Part shown: in pieces, positions 33,298 through 43,827 of the stretch
Layout of the letters: each line of letters starts with the position of its first letter
How positions within the stretch are numbered: the stretch's first letter is position 1
Assembly (NCBI GenBank): GCA_002786065.1
Contig: NHNY01000001.1
Location: forward strand, 1,178,001-1,242,000
DNA: 64,000 bases
Source of the DNA: Microcyclospora pomicola
Taxonomy: Eukaryota > Ascomycota > Dothideomycetes > Capnodiales
Direction: 5' to 3'
Made by a program: the position numbers and the translations under genes
The notes under the pieces: model-generated
What the model was told of the DNA's origin: nothing
Databases searched by the model: none
The model's input: only the letters and a program-made list of their open reading frames with translations

Positions 33298-35081
33298 TCA
33301 GTTGTGAGCCCCACTGGACGATGCCGAGCCGGCTGAGCGGTGAAACATCTGAACTAGACGCAAGCCAATGCTCGGCTCTAGCTCCGTGCCATCTCGAGCG
33401 ATTTTGACCTCGCGGTTCGCATTCCACGGATTCCTCAATCCTCGCGTTCGAAAGAATGGCAGTCGTGCTGTTGACATCCACTCGACCTTGAACTGCCTAC
33501 CCCAGTTCTGCCCGCCTTTTCCGCCCTCGTCCTCCACCCCATCCATCTTTACTACGGTTCGCTCCTTGTCGTCCTCACTATCCAATGGATTGGCTTCCCA
33601 GAAGATCGTCCCTCGTGCTGAATCATCGATGATACGTCCTCGGGGAGCAGTCTCCGTTGCAGGAGTGGGGATCGACTGCGGGGTCCCACTCTCGGTACTC
33701 TCGACGAGCGTCCCAAGGCTGATCGGCTCACCTGAAATCTGTGAGGCCATGCGCGCATAGCCAAAGTACTCGCCAGATTTATTCGCAGAGAAGATAAGGA
33801 AAACATTCTCGGCTTGGTCGTAGGCGTTGGACAAAGCTTCTTCGTTATGGGACTGTGTTGCCCAGGTGCGGTTGCGGACACTGGCCTCTAGATCCTCGAC
33901 AGTCAAGCTCTTGACGATGAAATACTTCGCCGGGACCTTGGTCGTGTTTTCATTTGTCGAATTGTTCAGGGTTGTTTCCGAGTCATCGTCAGCGGCATCC
34001 TCCTTTTGCGTATGTCCCACAATCACCGGCTCGTCCTCGTTGCGAACAGCAGTTACCACACTCGGATCGTCGAAGGAAGTCGTAGTCGGGGTCTGTGGCA
34101 TCTCTGGAATGGTTGGCGTCGATGTCGCACTGATTGAACCCCTTCGAAGCCGGCATACTAGACGAACACCATGAAAGTTTGAGTCATGGAACCGGTTCTT
34201 AGCAGAAGTACATGCCGCCTCCGATCGATAGTTGACGAAGGCACAATTGCTTTTCGAAATGAGAAAGACACTCTCGATCTCTTCTCGTGCGTCGCGAGAG
34301 AAGTGGTCTTTTAGGTCAATGACAGTTGCTGCGGCAGGTAAATTACCTACCCAAAGAGCGTGTCCGGATTGCTTGGGCTTCCTTGGGGGCCCTCTTGGAA
34401 ACGAAGGAACTTGGGCCGGATCTGAGACACGTCGGCCATAGACAGCTGATAGACCAGTCAGCTTGCGCCATAGAACATGCCACCGCTCGCTCACTCACAC
34501 CCAGATCCAGGTATTGACAATGGCGTTACAAGACCAGCATGAGCGGCGTATTGGAAATCGCTGTGTTGCTGAGGAACTTGGCCCGCGCCGTACTGAAACA
34601 TCTCTGGCGTGGAGACATTATACGATCGTACTGCATACCCTGGACTGTAGAAATGCTGTAGTTGTTGATGTTGCTGCTGAGTCCGCATTGTCATGGGGTC
34701 AAAGTAGACAGGTACACCTCGTGGACCGTATTGAAGAGGATGTACAACTTGATAGGTGGATCCGGGATCGAAATGCATTGGGTGTGCGGGAGATGGGCCA
34801 GTTGTTGGTAAGGCTCTTGCGAATGCTGTCAGGTTGTATGGTTGGGAGTCATTGTTCGTCAAGCTGTCTATTTGTGCATGAAAAGGACTGGAGACAGGTT
34901 AATGTCACAGCTACAGGGGTTCGTCACCAGGGGTATGAAGTACCGAGACGTACACTCGTTGATGCTGTTGCTGCTGCTGTTGCCAAGGCTGGGGCTGTCG
35001 TTGTCCCATGCTGACACCGTCTCGGCCTGTAACATCGACAGGCTCCTGCGGGGCGTGGGAGGGTATATCCTCATCCCCCAT
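33298..35081 (-). CDS. RNA-binding protein with RRM and YTH domains
   Basis: Three exons: 35081-34954, 34863-34499, 34445-33298 (546 residues). YTH domains read N6-methyladenosine or, in fission-yeast Mmi1, a hexamer in meiotic transcripts. The N-terminus is Gln/Pro-rich (a run of six Gln). The RRM at about 190-265 has HALWVGNLPAAATVIDL and NCAFVNYRSEAAC. The YTH at about 335-525 has KYFIVKSLTVEDLEASVRN, TWATQSHNEE with the first cage Trp, GTIFWEAN with a likely second cage Trp, FKVEWMSTARLPF, LRNPWNANREVKIARDGTEL. The start at MGDEDIPSH is the best in-frame ATG before the first sure exon; an upstream exon beginning near 35336 (MAFNVE) with an intron is possible, so the 5' end is uncertain. 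Confidence 0.85.
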
Positions 35082-37351
35082 GATCAGTCGAGGATGATAG
35101 CGAATGTCCCAGAGGCTCAAGCCGGTTGGAAGGAATTGGGTAGCCGGAGACGGAGGGTAGAAAGAGAGATGCCAGACAGGTAACGTTGCAGACCAGCTGT
35201 CGCGTGAGTGGCCGACCTTGCAGTTAGATTGCTCGCAGCCACCAGCTTTAAAGAGAGACGGAAACTCTGATGGAACTTGGATGATGCTTTTCTCGGAGAC
35301 GGCGCCGAGAGAACATACCTTCGACATTGAACGCCATAGTAGTAGCGTATTTCAAAGGTAAGCGGATCTGAGTGGGGCGAACATGCCATGGCCTTGGTGC
35401 CAAGAAGCAACGGCCTGATGATCGACCAAGTACAGTAGTGCCGAATATACCTGAGGACATAACACGCAATCGACAGAACGTCTGGGCTTTGCTCAGAGCA
35501 CAGGCACACAAGATGATAACGTTGATCAAGATAACCGATTGGGTTGATGTACGCGGTCCAAATCATCAACTGCTCGTGAGGAGCTTGACTACAATGTCCT
35601 CGCAGTGGCGAAGACGAAAACTACCTATGCTTCGTCAATGTCACTCCTGCATAAAGTCTTATAGACCATCACCTTTCAGAGAATGACTTGTTAGCCCAGA
35701 CTTCGACAAACCTGACGAGCAAGAGCAAGTGAAGTTGCCGCTTGCCACTGAGTTCACTGAAGCAAGGCCATGTGCATAAAACCCGTTGCGCCGCGGTTGA
35801 GCACTCCCGGTACCTAGGTGCCTGGAATGGGAACTGGTGACAAACTGGGAAGGAAAGCGGCTCCAACATGAAGCCATGCTGTCGGCTAGCCACGCTGCTC
35901 GCGACCAATAACGAGTCGCAATCAAGATGACTGGAGTGGCAAAGATGCAAGGCCGTCCGTAAGTGAGCATACGTAGGTCTAGGTTGGGCGATTCCACGCA
36001 GTCATGCAGGCATATTCCGCGGACTGTTAATACGGCTCGCTTCAGTGCCTGTCGAGACGTTTTGTACGGTTGGAGCAGGCAGGGGTCGTCGTCTACACTC
36101 GGCATCGCGGTTTCATGGTCGCAGCCGATGTGGCAGCACTCAGCCGCATGTGCCATCGCGCAACCTATGAGCTTCCGTGCTATACCCTGACCAGGTCCGA
36201 CGTCCCTGCTGCGATGTAGCCGCTTAGCAGGATCCAGCTCAGCGTCACCGGGGATTGCGTAGCCTGTCTGACATATTCCAAATCAGCTGCTCCCTTGTTA
36301 TGCCATGCTAGAGCTATACTACTGCAATGCTATTTTCTCCTGTCGGTATACTAGCTCTGACGCGACACGACCTGATCAGGCATTTGACACTCTAGGCCTG
36401 TCTAGTCGTGCTCGTACAGTATGTCCTTGTGACGGAGAATACTCCGGTGGCAAATTGTCGGGAGATACACGGGTCGGCGTTCTGCGACCCAGTATACGAG
36501 TTTGTGGTGTGGTAACTTTGCTGAACATACTCTCCTCGTCATCAATAGCATTATTGTCAAGGTAGCAGGTGAAAAGTATGGCTCTTAGAGAAGCCTAGTC
36601 GCCGCGCAGTGCCGGCGTCTGGACAATGTGATGTAAGCAGTGCATTACCGTAAGTTAGTGGCCGATAATGATTAATTGCTGGCTTGTGATGTCAAAGTTA
36701 TGCCGATGCATTGGCGGTACACGGACCCGGTGCCTGCACGCTCGCGAACGCGATTGTCTGCCATTCCGTTGGCGTCCGGTGATGACAAGGCATGCATATC
36801 CCATACTAGGTCATCCGGGCTGTAATGTAAGGGCTCGTAACCTCGTACCTTCACGGGCAACGAGATTTGGTGTCGTCAAAGTACCTGAGACAGGTCCGTT
36901 CCGCTGTGACGGAAGGAGAACCGGCTTCGACGTCCTCGAGGTGAGTAGGCTGGTGGCTGGCTCGTTTGTAGACCGACACTGGACTGGCATCTCTGTTTTG
37001 ATCAGGATTTGCAACTGATCAGCTTCAACCTCACGTCATGCGTGTATGATACGTCGAAGACTAGATCAGTACATGTGCAATAGTACGGGATGTGGCGAAG
37101 CACAAAAATTCTCGGAAGTGCAGCCCGAGATTTGGATTTGCCATGATGTGGTCACGCTACTGCTCGTGCTCACGTGAAAGTGTGGAGCAAGCATTTCCGT
37201 GTCTCTGCATACTATATCCTTCCATTATCTACCTTACGTTCTTACTGGCATTGTACATACTATGTTGCGATTCACAAACTGGTAGGAATGTGATCATCGT
37301 TGACCCAGCTACCTGACAGGCTTCTCGCCCACAACTTGCTGTCGACCTCCG
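35082..37351. other. 2.3-kb intergenic region between YTH and STT4 genes
   Basis: The first ~260 bp may be leader or an extra 5' exon of the YTH gene. The rest holds only frames under 170 codons with no family resemblance. I see no repeat or transposon motif. Confidence 0.45.
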
Positions 37352-40300
37352 TTAGTAGGGGATACCATTGGTCAACAGCTGGTAATAGTCGTAAATGCCA
37401 GTTGAATAGCTGCGCTCGCTCCAGTGGACCAGTTTCCGTACAAACTCTGCCGCATCACGATCGGATTTATCCAACACGAAGCGCTCCTTAAAGTGCTGAA
37501 TGGTGGTCGGCTTGAAGCATGGCAGTCCAGAGTCTAGCATGGTGAGAATGATGTGGGAGAGTTGTTCCACATATTGGCGAGATGCGAGGAAGACCTTGAC
37601 ACACAGCTCTTCGAACGCCTTGAACTGTGCTGATTGCGTGCCACCCATGACAGCTACCATCTCTGGACTGAGCTTGAAAGGTGCGCGCTCGAATTTCACA
37701 CCTCCTGGCACGATGTCGAAGCAGAAACCGAAGTCGATGTGCAGAATGTGGCCCTGGTCGTCTACCATGATGTTGCCGTTATGCCGATCTTTGAATTGCA
37801 GGAGGTAAGAGATGATGGAATATGCGGCCATGCTCTTGATGAAGTTGCTGCGGGCTTCTTGGAATCGAATCGAGTCTTCTGTACCGTATTTTGACACAAA
37901 ATACTCGTACAGCCCATTCACAGCTTCGCGTCCAAGCATGTCGCGCGAGATGGAGTTCGGGAGCACATCAATGACACCGCATCCGGGCGCGGTCGCCGTG
38001 ACACGATATGGAAACACATACACATCCAGCCCAACGTTGTTGAAGATACCGCGGAAAGCTGCGATGAGCTGGAGGGCCAGAACATCTTGTCGACAATCAT
38101 CTCCGACCTTGAAGATTGCAGACTGCCAGACTTCATAGGTCCGGCGTTTGGCGATTTCTGCATTGCGACCAGCTTTTCCATCGGCCTCAATCATGTCGGC
38201 TTCCTCCTTTCGTATTCTGAAGGTCGCCATATATGGCGCCTTTGCGTGACTCTGCAGTGGCTTTCCAGACGTGCGGTTGATCCCGATCACCACACCATCT
38301 GGGTTGCTGGGTAAGTAGACGCCAACCTCAACCTGAATCTTGCGCAACTCCTCCTCGATTTTCTGCTTCTTCTCTGGCTTTGGACGTTTGATGAACGGTT
38401 TCAGAGTGCCAGAGATTCCGGTGACTTTTCCGAAGAAATCGAACTCTCGCTCATAGAAACCCTTGTCTTCACTTGAGAAACTAGCGATCAGTGCGTTCAT
38501 GACCTGATCAAATGCGGGTTTAGCTGGGTCGGGTTCCAACGATTCCTCATCCTTGAAAGCATTCGCTTTGATATTCCAGATGATTTGATGCGCGAACAGC
38601 TGAGAGAACTGGGCAGTCTCGACAATATATCGTTCCACATAGCCCAGAGCATCGTATCGGAGAGCCTGGACAATTTGTGGTACGTAAAAGAAGCAGACGT
38701 CAACGGAGTGGCTTTCCAGGGCACGAACTGCATATTGGACGATCAACGGGTGATTGCCATAAGCCGGTAAGAAATAGGTGACTGCCGCCATAGGGTTGAT
38801 GGGTGCCCAGTACAGAAGGTATTTGAGCTGCGATTTGATGTCTGCTGGAAGAGTAGCTCCCAAGAGCAAGTTCAGAGCGTCCGGTTCGCCGATGGCCTTT
38901 TCTGGTTCCTGAACGATGTAACGACGGATATCAGTCGCGAGCTGCTGCGAGCTTGGAAATCTAGTAGCCATCTGCACCGCGATCCGCGGATCTTCACTCC
39001 ATGCCACGCTTACGAGGCTGGCCAGTACAAGATCCGTTACGCCCGAGTGACTGTGGATCAGTGGCGTAGTGTTGCGACTATCGTTACCCAGTGGCGTAAT
39101 CCAGACGGCCAGTCGTTCGATCTCTTGTCGAAGAAGATTCACAAGCAGCTCCTGTTTGGGCTGTAGCGTGTTCTGTGTACGGGCATACCGCATGCCTGAC
39201 AGTTCAGCGCTACTGAGATTATTGAGAACGTCATTCAAGATCTTGACCTCTGCCTTCACCTGAAGTCGGTTGCTACCGAACGACCATCGAGGCGGGGTTG
39301 CAAACCAAGCCAATGCAGCCGACAATATGGAGTCCTTGAGTCGCCAGTGGGCAGAGGCAGTCTGGGTCGTACAGTGCTTGAGGATTTGAAGCGCTAAAAG
39401 CACCATATGGAAATGCACCTCTCTTGCTAATGGCTGGGTGACAGCCTTGCTCATCGCCAGCATCGTAACGCGCATAAGCCGAACATATATACGCTCAACC
39501 GATGAGGAGGTCAGGCGGGACGCATTGAAATGGCTGGACAGAAAATGTGTGAGTCGAAGATGCGGCGATATCAAGTTATGTGCGAACTGCTGACGCTTCA
39601 TTGTGGCATCCCACTTCGATGGCGCAAATTCCTCTTTGACATAGAAAGGATCAAGATGCTGGAGACGATCGCTGAAAAAGCCCTTCTTCAGGCGGACCGA
39701 AGTCTCCCACCCGGCAGCCACTTCAGCAAGGACACGAGATTCTATGCTTGGATTCTCCTTGATGACACCGAGCCATAGCGATATTCCAAGGTTGATTGAC
39801 TGTTTCGTGAATATGGCAAATGGGATGCTGACCAGATCCTGGACCAGAGAGGTCTGTTCAACAGGGTCTCTGCTCAGTATGCCTGCGGCGTTGCGAAGAG
39901 TATTCCTGATCTCAGCGAACGGGACGTCTGCATGTCTGTGCAACCTGAGTGCCAAAGCCTTGAGGGCTTCCGCTTCTTCGTGGCGTGGCGGTATCGGCGC
40001 AATTGGTCTCGCGGAACCGTGATGGTCTACAAGAGTCCACTCGCTGTCAACGGCTAGAGCTTTGTCGCTGGGGTGTCGGTACTCCTGACGGGTCGTGTAT
40101 TGTGCCATGAAGTCTGAAGCAGTATTGACGTCTACGTCATGCAACCTGTCGAGACTCCGTAATCGTTGATCACTGCCTGAGATGGTGGCCCCCATTTCAA
40201 CAGCAAAGGATCGGCCCAAAGCTATGTGACCGTAGGCGCCGTCGTCTTCATAGTCCTCAAGATAAGCCTGGAGTAATCCTTTGACATCCAGAGGCGCGGC

Positions 40301-43126
40301 TGCAATGGCTAATATGACCCATCTTTGTGCGCGCGCACGAAAATTTCTAAGGGTGGCTTTGCGGTATTCAACATCGTCCGACAGCTGTAATGTGACTTTG
40401 CCCTTTTCAGATGTATAGGTCGACTTCAGATCATACTCGTCCGTTTCTGCATCGAGGCAGCTGCGCCACATCAAACTCAGAAGTTCCAATAACGCGAAAA
40501 GTGACGCTTTTTGACAGAGTGCGGACGGGATCTGGCATACGATATGGTCTGCAGCGGCGATTGCTGCCTCCTGCACCTTTGAGATGCGGTGACAGCAGCC
40601 CTCCAAGAAGGTGACAAGCTGCTGTGCTATCTGTGGCGCTGCGAACTTCTGTCGATGTTCGACCAACGCCCGCTCTAGGTACATGTCGACGCATTTGATT
40701 GCAATCGCAGACATGCAGTCGCCCATCGCCGTTGTTTTGACTTTGCTCTCCGTGAAATACGACAGGACGGTCGTACAATCCCCTGATCTGGCACGTAGTG
40801 CTGACACCAGGAGTGCAGCATTCAGAAAGATACAATCCGGATATCCGAGACTTTTGATCTGAGACTCATGTTGCCGCATGACAGCGATCAGTGCTGACTT
40901 CTGCTCGACCATGTTCTGGGCGCTGGCACCTCGTCGAAGAACAGTATTGAGGTCTATACCACTCTCCGGCATATCAACACGATTCTCATCTACCAGCGGC
41001 AAAGTGTATAGCGCCAGCATTTGAAGGTCCTCGGCGTGCTTTTTGCTTTTTGCAGACGTCAAAGTGAAGCCATGTACCACGATGTTGAACCAAGCGTCTC
41101 TGGCAAGGCTGCGTATTTCATCCTCATTCTCATACTCCGCGTGGCGTTCTGAGTCGGTGGACGCAAGTATCGCAACAGGTTGTAAGAGCTGCGCGATCGT
41201 TTGACCTGCCAGTGCAATATCCACGGTATGTTCGCCAGCCGTGTCGCCGCTACTCACAATGAGAGAAAGAAGATTGTGAAGGTAAACCTCGTAAAGTGGC
41301 GAGTCCTTACGGATGCAGCGCGCGAGACGGACTCTGGCTTCAAGGACCGCGGCAGACATCAAGTCATTCGCATGAAGATTTGCCTCACTGCTGATTCTCG
41401 TGTATAGGCGAAGCAAAGCGCGAAGCTCGTTGGGACCGCTGTTGCTTCCCGTAGCAGCAGTTTCAACAATGATTCTAGCATCCACGGTTGGGCTGACGCG
41501 ACCAATCTTCTGTATCAGCATTGAGATGACGAGAGCAGTGATCTTCTCATCTGCGCAGATGTTCGCAATAGCGACGATTGCTTGTATGATAGCACCATAG
41601 ACAGCAGCAGTCTCTTCGTCGTCGCTAACGACTAATGATAAGGCGCTTCCAAGAGCTTGTTGAGATGTGTAGGGGGCCAGATTCTGATTAACGCTGCCAT
41701 TACCGTCCACGAAAGGAGTGAGGCCTGCAGTTTTCTCTGTGCCCGTAGTACTTAGCACATTTCCCAAGCTATACAGTGTGCTAATGACCACATCCTGAGA
41801 TAGCTGTTTCACGGCTCGTGCAAGGCACTCGCCAGCCAATGCAGCAGTTCGAGGTGTCATTTTACCTTGCACGATCAATCTTGGCAGGGATCTTGTCAGA
41901 TTCGAGGCAATTGAAGAGGAAGTGCGAGCCATGATTGCCATACACATAAGCACAGTCTGCGCCAGATCCTCATCGGCCATCTGGACGGGATCCGTACTGA
42001 TGCCATCTAGCCAAGCCATGAGTATGTCAGCATCTGCAACGTCCTCGTCGATCAGTGAGCAGCACATGAAGCTGCGTAGGCTGCTAGCCTTGACCTGGAA
42101 CGCAAGAGACTGTTGCCATGCCGAGCTGACTTGCAGGTAATCAGCATCCTGTTCAAGTAGACTGATCTCTTCCACTATTATCTCTGTCAAGCTGTCGATC
42201 ATCGTGATATCAGCTGCTGTGGACGAGCGATCAATCAATGGGGTTCGCTTGGCCAAGGTATCCAGGAGGTTGGAGGATGTCAGTGAAAAAGTTCCGCCGA
42301 GAAGAAACGCAACGCTCTCCTCCACAACTTGCATGTAGGCGTGTTGCAGCAGCATCGCACCAAGTGGTCGAGCTTGGGTGGCATAGTGTCGTGCCCAGCG
42401 CCGCCACTCCTTGATCGCTCGGCCACCGGTGCGCGCGTTCCGCACAGCCGATAGTGCTCCCTCAAGAGTGACCATGAACTTCTCGGAAAGGATGGCGCGA
42501 AGTCTTTGAAGTAGAAGAACTCGCTCTTCTGGAGACCAGACCTGCACGTACTTCGAAATCGCAGACAGAAACCCGAGTAGAGAGACAGTCAACTGTATGG
42601 CAGGAAGAGACCGGTCTGCGCCATCCAACTCGACAGCAGTATCGTCTTGTGATGTGATCCAAGAGATCTTCTCCGCGCTACTAGCCAGCTCTTCCACAGT
42701 TCGTTCGACACATGCCATGGCCTCATCCCTAAGCGAGGGGTGATTCAGAGCCAAAGCCAGCACAGCAGATGTCAGATCGGAGGACAACAGCTCCCAGGGT
42801 GGCAGATGCTGATGCACAAGCGATGGACTCAATTTCTGCCTATGGGCTTCCGGTACATATGGTGTCAACTGCTTGAGCAGAGATGTTGCGTCCTTCGTCG
42901 TATGCACTGATGGTGCAGCATGGCACAAAGCAGTCAAAACCTCCAGTTCTCGCACCGTCATGGGAATTGAGGAGACTCCATTTGCAACATTATTCCGCGG
43001 CCGCTGTAGCTCACACAGCCTTTCGATATCATCTCCTTCATCTTGTACTTGAGCAGCAAGGGCGGCGAGCTTGTGGAGGGCATTACGCCGGGTAGACCGT
43101 CGCGTGCTGTACACTTGATTCAGCAT
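37352..43126 (-). CDS. STT4: Phosphatidylinositol 4-kinase, type III alpha
   Basis: Uninterrupted frame; with the start at MLNQVYSTRRSTRR (43126) it encodes 1924 residues, near yeast Stt4 (1900). It makes plasma-membrane PI4P for the PKC/cell-wall and Rho pathways, as a complex with Efr3 and Ypp1/TTC7. Long helical N-terminal region; C-terminal lipid-kinase unique and catalytic domains with GDDCRQDVLALQLI, catalytic loop DRHNGNIMVDD near 1777 and metal-binding DFGFCF near 1797; ends YYQLLTNGIPY. The frame stays open another 121 codons upstream, but that part overlaps a repeat element; the yeast-like block ARS..RRNALHKLAALAAQ begins just after Met 43126, so I place the start there. Confidence 0.95.
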   Translation of the reverse strand: MLNQVYSTRRSTRRNALHKLAALAAQVQDEGDDIERLCELQRPRNNVANGVSSIPMTVRELEVLTALCHAAPSVHTTKDATSLLKQLTPYVPEAHRQKLSPSLVHQHLPPWELLSSDLTSAVLALALNHPSLRDEAMACVERTVEELASSAEKISWITSQDDTAVELDGADRSLPAIQLTVSLLGFLSAISKYVQVWSPEERVLLLQRLRAILSEKFMVTLEGALSAVRNARTGGRAIKEWRRWARHYATQARPLGAMLLQHAYMQVVEESVAFLLGGTFSLTSSNLLDTLAKRTPLIDRSSTAADITMIDSLTEIIVEEISLLEQDADYLQVSSAWQQSLAFQVKASSLRSFMCCSLIDEDVADADILMAWLDGISTDPVQMADEDLAQTVLMCMAIMARTSSSIASNLTRSLPRLIVQGKMTPRTAALAGECLARAVKQLSQDVVISTLYSLGNVLSTTGTEKTAGLTPFVDGNGSVNQNLAPYTSQQALGSALSLVVSDDEETAAVYGAIIQAIVAIANICADEKITALVISMLIQKIGRVSPTVDARIIVETAATGSNSGPNELRALLRLYTRISSEANLHANDLMSAAVLEARVRLARCIRKDSPLYEVYLHNLLSLIVSSGDTAGEHTVDIALAGQTIAQLLQPVAILASTDSERHAEYENEDEIRSLARDAWFNIVVHGFTLTSAKSKKHAEDLQMLALYTLPLVDENRVDMPESGIDLNTVLRRGASAQNMVEQKSALIAVMRQHESQIKSLGYPDCIFLNAALLVSALRARSGDCTTVLSYFTESKVKTTAMGDCMSAIAIKCVDMYLERALVEHRQKFAAPQIAQQLVTFLEGCCHRISKVQEAAIAAADHIVCQIPSALCQKASLFALLELLSLMWRSCLDAETDEYDLKSTYTSEKGKVTLQLSDDVEYRKATLRNFRARAQRWVILAIAAAPLDVKGLLQAYLEDYEDDGAYGHIALGRSFAVEMGATISGSDQRLRSLDRLHDVDVNTASDFMAQYTTRQEYRHPSDKALAVDSEWTLVDHHGSARPIAPIPPRHEEAEALKALALRLHRHADVPFAEIRNTLRNAAGILSRDPVEQTSLVQDLVSIPFAIFTKQSINLGISLWLGVIKENPSIESRVLAEVAAGWETSVRLKKGFFSDRLQHLDPFYVKEEFAPSKWDATMKRQQFAHNLISPHLRLTHFLSSHFNASRLTSSSVERIYVRLMRVTMLAMSKAVTQPLAREVHFHMVLLALQILKHCTTQTASAHWRLKDSILSAALAWFATPPRWSFGSNRLQVKAEVKILNDVLNNLSSAELSGMRYARTQNTLQPKQELLVNLLRQEIERLAVWITPLGNDSRNTTPLIHSHSGVTDLVLASLVSVAWSEDPRIAVQMATRFPSSQQLATDIRRYIVQEPEKAIGEPDALNLLLGATLPADIKSQLKYLLYWAPINPMAAVTYFLPAYGNHPLIVQYAVRALESHSVDVCFFYVPQIVQALRYDALGYVERYIVETAQFSQLFAHQIIWNIKANAFKDEESLEPDPAKPAFDQVMNALIASFSSEDKGFYEREFDFFGKVTGISGTLKPFIKRPKPEKKQKIEEELRKIQVEVGVYLPSNPDGVVIGINRTSGKPLQSHAKAPYMATFRIRKEEADMIEADGKAGRNAEIAKRRTYEVWQSAIFKVGDDCRQDVLALQLIAAFRGIFNNVGLDVYVFPYRVTATAPGCGVIDVLPNSISRDMLGREAVNGLYEYFVSKYGTEDSIRFQEARSNFIKSMAAYSIISYLLQFKDRHNGNIMVDDQGHILHIDFGFCFDIVPGGVKFERAPFKLSPEMVAVMGGTQSAQFKAFEELCVKVFLASRQYVEQLSHIILTMLDSGLPCFKPTTIQHFKERFVLDKSDRDAAEFVRKLVHWSERSYSTGIYDYYQLLTNGIPY

Positions 43127-43827
43127 CTCTGAAGACTGTGTGAAGGCATAGGATGAACTTACTGTTGCATCTCCGAAGTTGTTCGTCAGCGTGATAAGCT
43201 CTGAGCGATCACACACTACAGCACTGCCGTTGTACGTGTGCTCTCCTGCCAATTGGATGTGATCCCCAGCTGCACGCGTCGCAACATCCGGCAAGTGACG
43301 TTGGGTACGGTACGCTACAACTGCCAAATATCTAGAGCTATACTGCCCTGTCTCCGCCTTGACAACAGAATCCGGACACTCAAGGTCGGACTTCGACATC
43401 CCGTTCAGAAAGGTTCGAACTTGAGGGTGAGAGGGTCTCATCCCCACATAAACGACTAAGACTGGCCTCCTGCGTCCGCACATCTTCACGAGTGACTACG
43501 GTATAAGCTGAGATCTGACCTCGTGTCCGGATTTTGCTGTCACCCCCTTGCCTATAACTGCTTCACTGCCAGCAGGCATGTGATACATAAGAACGTGGAG
43601 CTTAGAGAGACACAGTTGTTGATCCTGGGAAGTTGAAGACTTTTCACTACCAGTCTTTCTGCAGCACAAGATGGGTACAGTAATTCCAATTCTTCCATTC
43701 CGGCTTCAGTGATTCAGCATAAGGTACGACGTGATTCGCTGCGCGAAGGTAATAGTCCTCTTGTGTACCATTTACATGTAAGCTAGCGGGTCAGGTGTAG
43801 GACATCATCAATGTTAGCAGGCTCGAT
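43127..43827. other. Divergent intergenic region, STT4 / F-box-like gene
   Basis: 701 bp between two start codons. It contains MITE-like copy 1 (43352-43552). The STT4 frame is open through most of that copy, to 43489. Confidence 0.6.
43352..43552 (-). mobile_element. MITE-like element, copy 1 (201 bp)
   Basis: Nearly the same sequence as 52394-52646, in opposite orientation within the window. Its arms are inverted copies: 43361-43395 reads GACAACAGAATCCGGACAC and onward; the other arm, about 43510-43541, reads GACAGCAAAATCCGGACAC on the minus strand. There is no transposase, and the exact outer ends and target-site duplication are not clear. It lies 226 bp upstream of the STT4 start and is shorter than copy 2 by about 50 bp in its centre. 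Confidence 0.65.

Noticed and set aside
43127-43489. Upstream part of the long STT4 frame as true N-terminus
   Set aside because: Overlaps a repeated element, and the yeast-like block begins only after Met 43126; kept as a finding, not as coding.
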